This document shows positions 1-5,059 of a DNA stretch of 9,376 bases, piece by piece. This stretch comes from Candidatus Microgenomates bacterium. GTDB taxonomy: Bacteria; Patescibacteriota; Microgenomatia; UBA1406; GWC2-37-13. Under the pieces are notes generated by a model. The model ran no database searches. It was not told where the DNA came from and saw only the letters and a program-made list of their open reading frames with translations. The DNA lies in assembly GCA_016178125.1 (NCBI GenBank), contig JACOTV010000038.1, positions 1 to 9,376 of the forward strand, given 5' to 3'. Positions within the stretch are counted from its first letter, which is position 1. Each line of letters begins with the position of its first letter. A program made the position numbers and the translations under genes.

Positions 1-415
1 AGTTGAATGCCGCACCTATAATGCCAAATCCTTTTGCACGTTCATGCGGTTCAGTAGTATCTGAAATAACGGCGGCAGCAACGGGTAAATTCCCCGCAGT
101 TAGGCCATCTAGGGCGCGCGCTAAAAAGAGAACCAATACGTTGGGTGCAAACGCCGTTATGATAAACGAAACTGCTGTTCCGGCGATTGAGGCAATAAGC
201 ATGGGCCGACGGCCGTACTTGTCGGACATACGACCAATAATAGGCGTCGAAATAAACGAACAGATACCAAAAATCGCAAACAGTAATCCGTTTTGGAAGT
301 CGCTCAATCCAAATTTGCGCGAGTAGCTGTAAATAATGGGGATGATGATTCCATAGCCTAAGGCGTTTACAACGGCGATCAATCCAATAATGACAACGTT
401 TCTGTTTTTATGCAT
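1..415 (-). CDS. MFS transporter, N-terminal part (runs off the window)
   Basis: The first 138 residues of a major facilitator superfamily permease of the drug/sugar-cation antiporter type (TetA-like); the rest lies beyond position 1. The protein begins MHKNRNVVIIGLIAVVNALG and forms a first hydrophobic helix at once. The loop after the second helix holds a textbook MFS motif A, GRMSDKYGRRP (about residues 61-71). Further helices follow at about 72-92 and 93-110, with an 'ARALDGLTAGNLPVAAAVISD' type helix 4, as in antiporters. The expected role is proton-coupled export of a small molecule across the inner membrane; the substrate cannot be read from the sequence. The start at 415 was chosen because the -10 element TATATT lies 10 nt upstream and the reading frame upstream of it gives no membrane-protein sequence. 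It lies 24 nt after the Fur-type gene on the same strand, so control by that regulator is plausible but inferred. Confidence 0.9.
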   Translation of the reverse strand, partial: MHKNRNVVIIGLIAVVNALGYGIIIPIIYSYSRKFGLSDFQNGLLFAIFGICSFISTPIIGRMSDKYGRRPMLIASIAGTAVSFIITAFAPNVLVLFLARALDGLTAGNLPVAAAVISDTTEPHERAKGFGIIGAAFN

Positions 416-425
416 AGGGTGAAAG

Positions 426-431
426 AATATA
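426..431 (-). promoter_or_regulatory. -10 element of the partial MFS gene
   Basis: TATATT on the minus strand, 10 nt before the ATG at 415. There is no recognisable -35 and no Shine-Dalgarno in the gap (ctttcaccct). The predicted transcript start is about 4 nt before the ATG. The element lies just beyond the stop of the Fur-type gene. Confidence 0.5.
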
Positions 432-439
432 GTACCAAT

Positions 440-850
440 TTATTGACACTTTGTACACAATCCAAAGAATTCGGCGTTGTGTTGTTTGATCACAAAAGAG
501 GTGCGTTTTTGAAGCTTATTTTCGACGTCTTCCATACCGCACTCGGCAATGTCCTCGACACGACCGCAGCTTGTGCAAATTAAATGATGATGATGAGGAA
601 GCGAGGAAAGTTCGTACCGAAACTTGCCTTCCCCGAACTCGACTTTTTTAAGAACGTTAAAATCGGTAAGTGTATTGAGCGTTCGATACACGGTTACGCG
701 ATCTGTTTTGACATCGTGTTTTTCAAGAAGATCAACAATCGTGTCTGCATCGAGGGGTTTTGAGCTGTGGTGAAAGACGTCGAGGATAGCAATCCGCGCA
801 GGCGTTTTTTTAAGGCCAGTGTCATGCATAACTTTCAGGGTGCTTTTCAT
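440..850 (-). CDS. Fur-family metalloregulator (Fur/PerR/Zur type)
   Basis: A 136-residue DNA-binding repressor of the ferric uptake regulator superfamily, a normal length for the family. Residues 12-65 form the winged helix, with the recognition segment DRVTVYRTLNTL (50-61) typical of Fur proteins. The metal-binding dimerisation half contains the histidine cluster LPHHHHLICTSCG (H86-H89, C92, C95) and the second pair CTKC (C132, C135), together forming a four-Cys structural zinc site; H124 is a further likely ligand. Whether it senses iron, zinc, manganese or peroxide cannot be decided by eye. An in-frame ATG at 1018 would add 56 residues, but these run through the preceding gene and do not look Fur-like. 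The ATG at 850 begins a canonical Fur N-terminus and has TATAAT exactly 6 nt upstream. The MFS gene follows 24 nt downstream and is the obvious candidate target. Confidence 0.93.
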   Translation of the reverse strand: MKSTLKVMHDTGLKKTPARIAILDVFHHSSKPLDADTIVDLLEKHDVKTDRVTVYRTLNTLTDFNVLKKVEFGEGKFRYELSSLPHHHHLICTSCGRVEDIAECGMEDVENKLQKRTSFVIKQHNAEFFGLCTKCQ

Positions 851-856
851 AGGTAT

Positions 857-862
857 ATTATA
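857..862 (-). promoter_or_regulatory. -10 element of the Fur-family gene (leaderless geometry)
   Basis: A perfect TATAAT on the minus strand separated from the ATG by six bases (atacct). With the usual distance from -10 to transcription start, RNA would begin at the A of the ATG, giving a leaderless mRNA. No good -35 hexamer is visible. Confidence 0.6.
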
Positions 863-864
863 CA

Positions 865-891
865 GCCCTATAGAAGGACTCTCTAAAGGGC
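865..891 (-). promoter_or_regulatory. Inverted repeat upstream of the Fur-family gene
   Basis: Arms GCCCTATAG (865-873) and CTAAAGGGC (883-891) are inverted copies with one mismatch around a 9-nt spacer. The repeat lies between the stop of the oxidoreductase gene and the -10 of the fur-type gene, over the -35 region. It could be an operator, perhaps autoregulatory, or a weak hairpin ending the upstream transcript; no U-run follows, so an operator is slightly favoured. It does not match the classical Fur box. Confidence 0.35.
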
Positions 892-908
892 CCGCACGAA
901 TGCTTCTG

Positions 909-1760
909 TTACTTGAATTCGGGGAGTATTTGTTTTTCGTAGAACGCGAAGAAGTCTTCTTGGTGGGGGCCCACCTGGTGAATATAGACATTATCGAAGC
1001 CGGCGGATGCGTATTCATTGATTGCGGCCAGGTGTTTTTTGGCGCTTGGGCCGCAGACCACGGCGGCCGCGACGTCTTCGGGGCGCACCGTCGCGGCCGC
1101 GTCCTCGAAGTCCTCGGGCATTCTGCGTTCTTGGTTTAGTCGTTGGGGAAGCGCGGCATTCGGCCATGATGCATGGGCGATCTTCACCGCTTCAGCTTCG
1201 GACGGTGCGTAGCACACAGTGAGCTTTCCATATTTGGGCTTACGACGACCACCAGTCTCGTTAAAGACTTCGATTACTTTTCTGTCGGGGGACTCGGTGA
1301 TAAGTCCGTCTGCGTATTCGCCAGCGAGGGCTGCACTCCCGGCGCCTGATGCGGCAACCAGAATCGGCGGCAGTGTTTTGGGGAGTGAAAATACTTGGGC
1401 GTGCTCGACGATAAAAATATGTTCGTTTATATTTTCGCCGCTTCCCAAGCCGAGCATAAATCGCCCTTCAAGGAGACTTGCAGTTGTCGCCGCCGCTTGG
1501 GCAATAGTGGTTGGATGTATACGAATCGTGGGGCACGTTACGCCGGTGGCAAGCGACATCACTTTTGTCGCCTGTGACAATCCCCCCAACACACTCCAAA
1601 CAAAAGGACTGTTTCCCTGTGCGTGCGTCCACGGGTGATAGCGATCAGAAACCATCGCAAACGAGAAGCCTGTTTTTTCGGCTAAGGCGCCATAACGGAC
1701 TAATTGGGGAGCTGTGTGTTCTTCACTTGAGAGGGCGTACCCGAGACGGAGCTGTTTCAT
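909..1760 (-). CDS. LLM-class (F420-type) oxidoreductase with internal deletion
   Basis: A 283-residue member of the bacterial luciferase-like monooxygenase superfamily, closest by eye to the F420-dependent glucose-6-phosphate dehydrogenase-like branch. Recognisable blocks are: N-terminal strand LRLGYALSSEE; active-site loop VSDRYHPWTHAQG (37-49); LATGVTCPTIRIHPTTIAQ (70-88); EGRFMLGLGSGENINEH (98-114); GEYADGLITESP (147-158); WPNAALP (199-205); VCGP (235-238); and the C-terminal block AGFDNVYIHQVGPHQEDFF. Relatives are about 315-335 residues long. Here GSGENINEH runs straight into IFIVEHAQVFSLP, so roughly 35-40 residues are missing, including the usual 'WP...R...L.E....IR.LW.G' helix. In addition, the His after the active-site Asp of FGD-like enzymes is Arg (R40). 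The fold should bind F420 or flavin, but activity is uncertain. No F420 biosynthesis gene lies in the window. Confidence 0.85.
   Translation of the reverse strand: MKQLRLGYALSSEEHTAPQLVRYGALAEKTGFSFAMVSDRYHPWTHAQGNSPFVWSVLGGLSQATKVMSLATGVTCPTIRIHPTTIAQAAATTASLLEGRFMLGLGSGENINEHIFIVEHAQVFSLPKTLPPILVAASGAGSAALAGEYADGLITESPDRKVIEVFNETGGRRKPKYGKLTVCYAPSEAEAVKIAHASWPNAALPQRLNQERRMPEDFEDAAATVRPEDVAAAVVCGPSAKKHLAAINEYASAGFDNVYIHQVGPHQEDFFAFYEKQILPEFK
1063..1100. repeat. 12-bp GC-rich inverted repeat inside the oxidoreductase gene
   Basis: GCGGCCGCGACG (1063-1074) and CGTCGCGGCCGC (1089-1100) are perfect inverted copies separated by 14 nt, inside an Ala/Val-rich coding segment that is far more GC-rich than its surroundings. 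It would form a strong hairpin in the mRNA. It may be a by-product of GC-rich Ala and Asp codons. Confidence 0.7.
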
Positions 1761-1766
1761 GAGCGT

Positions 1767-1775
1767 ATTCTAACA
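1767..1775 (-). promoter_or_regulatory. Extended -10 of the LLM oxidoreductase gene
   Basis: The minus strand reads TGtTAGAAT, an extended -10 whose hexamer (1767-1772) ends six bases before the ATG at 1760. An A9 tract (1777-1785) lies directly upstream, overlaps the stop codon of the receiver gene, and could help melt or bend the promoter. The predicted mRNA starts at the ATG. There is no Shine-Dalgarno. Confidence 0.55.
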
Positions 1776-1783
1776 GTTTTTTT

Positions 1784-2161
1784 TTAGTTAGGCAGATATT
1801 GTGCCACCTTAGCTAAGAGAAGATCTATATCAAAGGGTTTGGCAATAAAATCGTCAGCGCGCGCGGCACGGGCGAGCTCGGCACCGTTTTGGTTTGCCGA
1901 AACCAAAATAACTGGCACATTCGTGAATTGTTTGGTGGATTTGATGTAGCGACACAAGGTACATCCGTCGCGACCCGACATCCAGATGTCCAAAAGAAAT
2001 AAGTCCGGAGAATCTTTCCCCGTATCATACACAATGTCACCACTGCGGGCAGTTTCTATATCGTATCCCGCGTCGCCTAGTATGATTGCCATTACTTCGA
2101 GTATGCCGGGGTCGTCGTCGACCACCAGTATTTTTTTATGCAGGGCCATAACATTAGCCAT
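1784..2161 (-). CDS. Stand-alone response-regulator receiver (REC) domain protein
   Basis: A 125-residue CheY-like protein made of a single receiver domain with no output domain. All phosphorelay residues are present: the acidic cluster D15-D17 in ILVVDDDPG, phospho-acceptor D58 in LFLLDIWMSGRDG, the switch residue S88 in VILVSAN, and K108 in IAKPFD. It should take a phosphoryl group from a histidine kinase, or a phosphotransfer protein, encoded elsewhere, and act through protein contacts. No kinase lies in the window. The start at 2161 was chosen; an internal ATG at 2149 is equally compatible with the domain. The gene ends 23 nt before the LLM oxidoreductase on the same strand, but that gene has its own promoter, so co-function is not implied. 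The family call is firm; the pathway is unknown. Confidence 0.93.
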   Translation of the reverse strand: MANVMALHKKILVVDDDPGILEVMAIILGDAGYDIETARSGDIVYDTGKDSPDLFLLDIWMSGRDGCTLCRYIKSTKQFTNVPVILVSANQNGAELARAARADDFIAKPFDIDLLLAKVAQYLPN

Positions 2162-2172
2162 TGTAGAGGTTC

Positions 2173-2178
2173 AATGTA
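2173..2178 (-). promoter_or_regulatory. Candidate -10 of the receiver gene
   Basis: TACATT on the minus strand ends 11 nt before the ATG at 2161. It is weaker than the other -10 elements in the window but has the same geometry, and there is no Shine-Dalgarno in the gap. No -35 can be picked out. Confidence 0.35.
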
Positions 2179-2211
2179 AGAATGGCGTAAAAATGGGCTG
2201 AAGGGCAGCTG

Positions 2212-3420
2212 TTAATCTAGAGCTTCAAAGCGCTCCGCAATCCCCGCACAACACGCGATCGCGGCCAAGACAAACGTCAGCATGAGAACGAGTTGTGTGT
2301 TGTAATGTCCCAGCAGCAGCACAGCCGCCCAACACACCAGTGCTCGTAAAAACGCGTTTACCACCTCGAGAATCGTAAAGTATTCTACGCGGTGTTCACC
2401 GTATTCGTCGGCGTGATCATACAACCCCTTATAAAAGGGAAGGTTCATACCCATCGTCGCCGATTGGTATATGAGATTAACAAATCCGGCGATGCCGATG
2501 CTCTGCAAAAACGGCCTCACCAAAAAAGTGGCCGACATTCCCAGGACACTCCCCTGCAGTAATTGCCGCCCTTTGTGCCGGTCGGTAAGCTGACCGATAA
2601 GTCTGGCCATAATAAGTGACGCCAAAAACCCGGCAGTTGAGATGGCGCCAAGTTCGGCATATGCTAAACCGGTGACTAAGAATAAGCTAATATACAATGG
2701 CCAAAAAAAGGTACTCACCAAGTTTTCGACGCAAAGCCACGAGAATACGAATGAATCACGAAACATCCGTCGCAGGGTGAAGAGCCTAAAGTTGAGGGGC
2801 CGGTGAAGAGTGACTTGCTCGGCAGTGGACATAAGCGGCACAATCCCAATAAAGAGAATGACCGTTGCCACCAGAAACGCAAATTGCGCACCAAAGAACG
2901 TCGCCAGAATTCCCCCGACAACGGGCCCCGCCGCGTACCCAATATTCTCAAGAATGCTTGCGAGCCCCAGTTCTTTCCCCCCATGTTCGGTGTGTTTGAT
3001 CTTTGAAAAATCTACATGATATGCAATGTAGTACAGACTATTTGCAATCGCCCAAACAGCGGCTAACACTAACAGCGGCCAATGAAACAACGATAACGTC
3101 ATGAACAATCCGAGCGTTGCTATTTGGAACACATGGCTTACGAGGATGGTGTGCTTGGGCCCAATAAGGAGGATGAGTTTTGCAGTAACAGGGGCCAAGG
3201 GAACCAGAAACACATAGTACCACGCAAACAAAACAACGATGTCGAGGACCGGGTATCCAAGCCTCAGAAGGTAGAGCGGAATGAAGACGCCTATTATGCT
3301 TAATGAAAGGCTGCGAAACATTGCACCGATATACAGTTCGCTCAGTTCATCGAATCCGATTTCACGCCAGTAATGGTGCTTGCGAAGAAGTTGAGTTATG
3401 CGCTTCTTAATACTCCCCAT
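2212..3420 (-). CDS. MFS transporter, 12-helix type
   Basis: A complete 402-residue integral membrane protein with about twelve hydrophobic segments, the length and layout of a major facilitator superfamily permease. After a basic cytoplasmic N-terminus (MGSIKKRITQLLRKHHYWRE) the helices alternate with short loops. Helix 5 carries the glycine/proline-rich ILENIGYAAGPVVGG block (about 158-172), which resembles MFS motif C. The second half holds a motif-A-like loop, GQLTDRHKGRQLL (about 276-288); the equivalent loop in the first half (KLILLIGPKHTIL) is degenerate. The substrate is unknown. The protein is not closely similar to the partial MFS at the left edge. It is transcribed toward the receiver gene with a 50-nt gap, and divergently from the VOC gene. 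The start at 3420 is supported by an extended -10 ten bases upstream. Confidence 0.88.
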   Translation of the reverse strand: MGSIKKRITQLLRKHHYWREIGFDELSELYIGAMFRSLSLSIIGVFIPLYLLRLGYPVLDIVVLFAWYYVFLVPLAPVTAKLILLIGPKHTILVSHVFQIATLGLFMTLSLFHWPLLVLAAVWAIANSLYYIAYHVDFSKIKHTEHGGKELGLASILENIGYAAGPVVGGILATFFGAQFAFLVATVILFIGIVPLMSTAEQVTLHRPLNFRLFTLRRMFRDSFVFSWLCVENLVSTFFWPLYISLFLVTGLAYAELGAISTAGFLASLIMARLIGQLTDRHKGRQLLQGSVLGMSATFLVRPFLQSIGIAGFVNLIYQSATMGMNLPFYKGLYDHADEYGEHRVEYFTILEVVNAFLRALVCWAAVLLLGHYNTQLVLMLTFVLAAIACCAGIAERFEALD

Positions 3421-3430
3421 TTGATAATTC

Positions 3431-3439
3431 AGTATAGCA
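3431..3439 (-). promoter_or_regulatory. Extended -10 of the complete MFS gene
   Basis: TGCTATACT on the minus strand; the hexamer ends 10 nt before the ATG at 3420. No convincing -35 is visible, consistent with an extended -10 promoter. The predicted leader is about 4 nt. Its -35 position would fall on the -10 of the divergent VOC promoter. Confidence 0.6.
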
Positions 3440-3451
3440 GGAATGCGGATA

Positions 3452-3460
3452 TGATATAGT
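3452..3460 (+). promoter_or_regulatory. Candidate extended -10 of the VOC gene
   Basis: TGATATAGT on the plus strand gives an extended -10 with the transcript starting near 3467 and a leader of about 50 nt carrying the Shine-Dalgarno. TATAAA at 3475-3480 is an alternative -10. Confidence 0.4.
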
Positions 3461-3502
3461 TCTTACCCCATACTTATAAATGTATGCAACAATGGGAACT
3501 GA

Positions 3503-3512
3503 AAGGAGGTGA
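3503..3512 (+). promoter_or_regulatory. Perfect Shine-Dalgarno of the VOC gene
   Basis: AAGGAGGTGA is an essentially full complement of the 16S rRNA 3' tail, with about six bases (atatat) to the ATG at 3519. No other gene in the window has a comparable site, so it fixes this start and shows that the organism does recognise Shine-Dalgarno signals. Confidence 0.85.
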
Positions 3513-3518
3513 ATATAT

Positions 3519-3875
3519 ATGAAAATGTCGAGTATATTGATCGGAAGCGAGAACCCCAAAGCCTTAGCCGAGTTTTACGGAAAGGTTTTTGATGCAAAGC
3601 CGGGCTTTGAAGACGGTGGATACATCGGATACGACACCCACGGCACCTTTTTCATGATCGGACCGCACGACAAGGTAAAGGGAAAAGCAACCAATCCCGA
3701 GCGCATGCTCATAGGATTTGACGCCGAAGACGTGAAGGCAGAATTTGAGCGCATCAAGAAAACAGGTGCAACGGTTATTGCCGAGCCGTATGATGCAGGA
3801 GACAAAATGCAAATTGCAACGTTTGCCGACCCCGATGGTAACTATTTCCAAATAGCCACCCCGTGGAAAGGTTAA
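3519..3875 (+). CDS. VOC-superfamily (glyoxalase/bleomycin-resistance fold) protein
   Basis: A 118-residue single-domain protein with the two beta-alpha-beta-beta-beta modules of the vicinal oxygen chelate superfamily. The first module starts MSSILIGSENPKALAEFYGK (3-22) and includes the YIGYDTHGTFFMIGPH strands. The second starts MLIGFDAEDVKAEFERIKKT (about 64-83) and ends in the family signature FADPDGNYFQIATPW (102-116). The positions that usually carry metal ligands, a His on the first strand and a Glu after DPDG, are not His or Glu here (Gln in 'YFQI'). Metal-dependent glyoxalase chemistry is therefore doubtful, and a ligand-binding or resistance role is equally possible. It probably dimerises like its relatives. 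Its strong Shine-Dalgarno suggests high expression. Its stop codon overlaps that of the convergent downstream gene. Confidence 0.9.
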   Translation: MKMSSILIGSENPKALAEFYGKVFDAKPGFEDGGYIGYDTHGTFFMIGPHDKVKGKATNPERMLIGFDAEDVKAEFERIKKTGATVIAEPYDAGDKMQIATFADPDGNYFQIATPWKG

Positions 3876-4390
3876 TTGAGCGTGTGCTGTTTTAACACAG
3901 AAACAAAGATGGTGCCCGCCCGGCCCTGAGTGATATCGGGGTCGGCGAGCATACTCTTAACGACTCCGGCCCACCTTGCCTCTTTAAACTCACGTTTTGT
4001 AAAAAAATCTTTTTGATCGTCTAAAAAAAAGCGGCAAAACTGTTTAAATGTAGCCGGCTTAAAGTCAAGTTCGGCAAGTTGCCAGGGCCCGACCCTTAGG
4101 CCACTTACCCCGTGTTCAAATTTAGGATATTGAGTCATATGTTGAAACCCGGCATAATCTGCGGCAAAGTAGTTTTCTATAATAATGTCAATTAGTGTCG
4201 TTAGCGAAAGAGCAAAGTAAAACATCGGCACCCGTTCGTCGGGGATATGCAAAAGGCGGGCTCTCTGGAGATTTTGAATCGGTATGAATAAGTAGCCGTC
4301 GCGTTCGTGCACTTTTGCCCCGCGTATGAATTCATAAAAGTCGTCGCGAAAGAATCGGTGAAAGTAGTCTTGGGGCGTTATAGTGCTCAT
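3872..4390 (-). CDS. Hypothetical protein, 172 residues
   Basis: I do not recognise a family. The protein starts MSTITPQDYFHRFFRDDFYE, is rich in Phe, Tyr and Arg, and has a predicted soluble alpha/beta character. There is a hydrophobic stretch around VPMFYFALSLTTLIDIIIE (54-72), but it is followed by charged residues and is more likely a buried helix than a membrane span. A Phe-rich basic segment FKQFCRFFLDDQKDFFTKREFKEARW lies in the C-terminal half. There is no signal peptide and no cysteine motif. The gene has a strong extended -10 just before its ATG, so it is expressed from its own promoter although it follows the EVE gene by 38 nt on the same strand. It ends in a tail-to-tail overlap (shared TTAA) with the VOC gene. 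The coding call rests on the promoter, codon regularity and tight packing. Confidence 0.75.
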   Translation of the reverse strand: MSTITPQDYFHRFFRDDFYEFIRGAKVHERDGYLFIPIQNLQRARLLHIPDERVPMFYFALSLTTLIDIIIENYFAADYAGFQHMTQYPKFEHGVSGLRVGPWQLAELDFKPATFKQFCRFFLDDQKDFFTKREFKEARWAGVVKSMLADPDITQGRAGTIFVSVLKQHTLN

Positions 4391-4400
4391 ATCCGCATCA

Positions 4401-4409
4401 ATTATAGCA
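4401..4409 (-). promoter_or_regulatory. Extended -10 of the 172-residue hypothetical gene
   Basis: TGCTATAAT on the minus strand, a consensus extended -10, ends 10 nt before the ATG at 4390. The same nine-base layout and spacing occur at the complete MFS gene. No Shine-Dalgarno lies in the gap. Confidence 0.65.
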
Positions 4410-4435
4410 AAAGGCTCCTACGAAGACGTTAGGAG
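4409..4435 (-). terminator. Possible intrinsic terminator of the EVE gene
   Basis: On the minus strand CTCCTA and TAGGAG (4430-4435 and 4415-4420) form a six-pair stem with a 9-nt loop, soon followed by four T residues. The hairpin overlaps the TAA stop of the EVE gene and lies directly upstream of the next gene's -10. The short stem and U-run make it a weak candidate. Confidence 0.35.
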
Positions 4436-4884
4436 TTACCTAGGGTACGGATGTATTCGAAGTGTACTTTTGAGACCGGTTGAACAGACAATCGCGACCC
4501 GCGGGTGCGTACGACCATCCCCTCAAGCCGCGGGTCGCTCTTTAACGTCTCAAGGCTTACCGGCCGCTTAAGCTTTTCAACAAACTCAACATCAACACAC
4601 CACCACATCGGCTTTTCGGGATTATTTTTTGGGTCAAAATGTTCGTCGTTGGGGTCAAATTGCGAAGTGTCAGGGTGAGCCAGCGCACACACGCGCGCGA
4701 TTCCATACACACCCGGATCGGTGATCGAGTGATAAAACAGTACCATGTCCCCAATCGCCATATTCTTCATGTTGTTCCTCGCCTGATAATTACGCACGCC
4801 GTCCCACTGGGTCTTCCCGTCTCTTTGAAGAGTATCTATCGAATACATCGCCGGTTCCGTTTTCATGAGCCAGTAGTTTGTCAT
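4429..4884 (-). CDS. EVE-domain protein (PUA-like fold, THYN1-type)
   Basis: A 151-residue single-domain protein of the EVE family, the usual length. It opens with the hallmark MTNYWLMKTEP. It continues with WDGVRNYQARNNMKNMAIGD (about 27-46), the VLFYHS strand, a GIARVCALAHPD loop, the charged PEKPMWWCVDVEFVEKLKRPVS segment, and the C-terminal SRLSVQPVSK. EVE domains are PUA/YTH-like pockets that bind modified bases such as 5-methylcytosine derivatives in DNA, or modified RNA. Many stand-alone bacterial copies are uncharacterised, and some are fused to defence enzymes. No restriction or methylation gene adjoins it here. An ATG three codons upstream (4893) sits on top of the purine-rich tract and the -10. 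The ATG at 4884 gives the normal family N-terminus and the spacing seen for the neighbouring genes. Confidence 0.93.
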   Translation of the reverse strand: MTNYWLMKTEPAMYSIDTLQRDGKTQWDGVRNYQARNNMKNMAIGDMVLFYHSITDPGVYGIARVCALAHPDTSQFDPNDEHFDPKNNPEKPMWWCVDVEFVEKLKRPVSLETLKSDPRLEGMVVRTRGSRLSVQPVSKVHFEYIRTLGNS

Positions 4885-4895
4885 AGAAATCATTT

Positions 4896-4925
4896 CCTAT
4901 AGTTGTTATATAGCGATTTTTTCAA
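4896..4925 (-). promoter_or_regulatory. Promoter of the EVE gene
   Basis: On the minus strand TTGAAA (4920-4925) and TATAGG (4896-4901) are separated by 18 nt, and the -10 ends 11 nt before the ATG at 4884. An overlapping TATATA (4908-4913) is an alternative -10. The predicted leader is about 5 nt. Confidence 0.45.
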
Positions 4926-5039
4926 GAACCTCCTAAATAATAGGGCGTGATCGGCGAAGATAGGTCGACGGTGTCTTTTTCGTAGAATGAATTTTGCGTG
5001 AATACGAGGGTAATACATTCAATTATTCATATCACTGTT

Positions 5040-5048
5040 TGGTATGCT
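5040..5048 (+). promoter_or_regulatory. Extended -10 of the secreted glycosidase gene
   Basis: TGGTATGCT on the plus strand ends 11 nt before the ATG at 5060, the same geometry as the other leaderless-type promoters of the window. No -35 is clear. If transcription starts near 5055, the TTG-initiated extension beginning at 4994 would not be transcribed from here. Confidence 0.45.
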
Positions 5049-5059
5049 TAGGTATATTC

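Noticed and set aside
1..326. Open frame on the plus strand opposite the partial MFS gene
   Set aside because: The minus-strand frame encodes a clear MFS protein with motif A; the opposite frame has no recognisable features. The same applies to long opposite-strand frames over the oxidoreductase and glycosidase genes.
851..1018. N-terminal extension of the Fur-family protein from an ATG at 1018
   Set aside because: The extra 56 residues overlap the oxidoreductase gene out of frame, have no Fur similarity, and bypass the TATAAT six bases before the ATG at 850.
3443..3454. 12-nt ATGCGGATATGA also found on the minus strand at 4387-4398, near another start codon
   Set aside because: Repeats of 12 nt are expected by chance at this length, and the positions relative to the promoters differ.
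4994..5059. TTG start for the glycosidase gene
   Set aside because: It has no ribosome site, would place 22 unlikely residues before the signal peptide, and lies upstream of the probable promoter.
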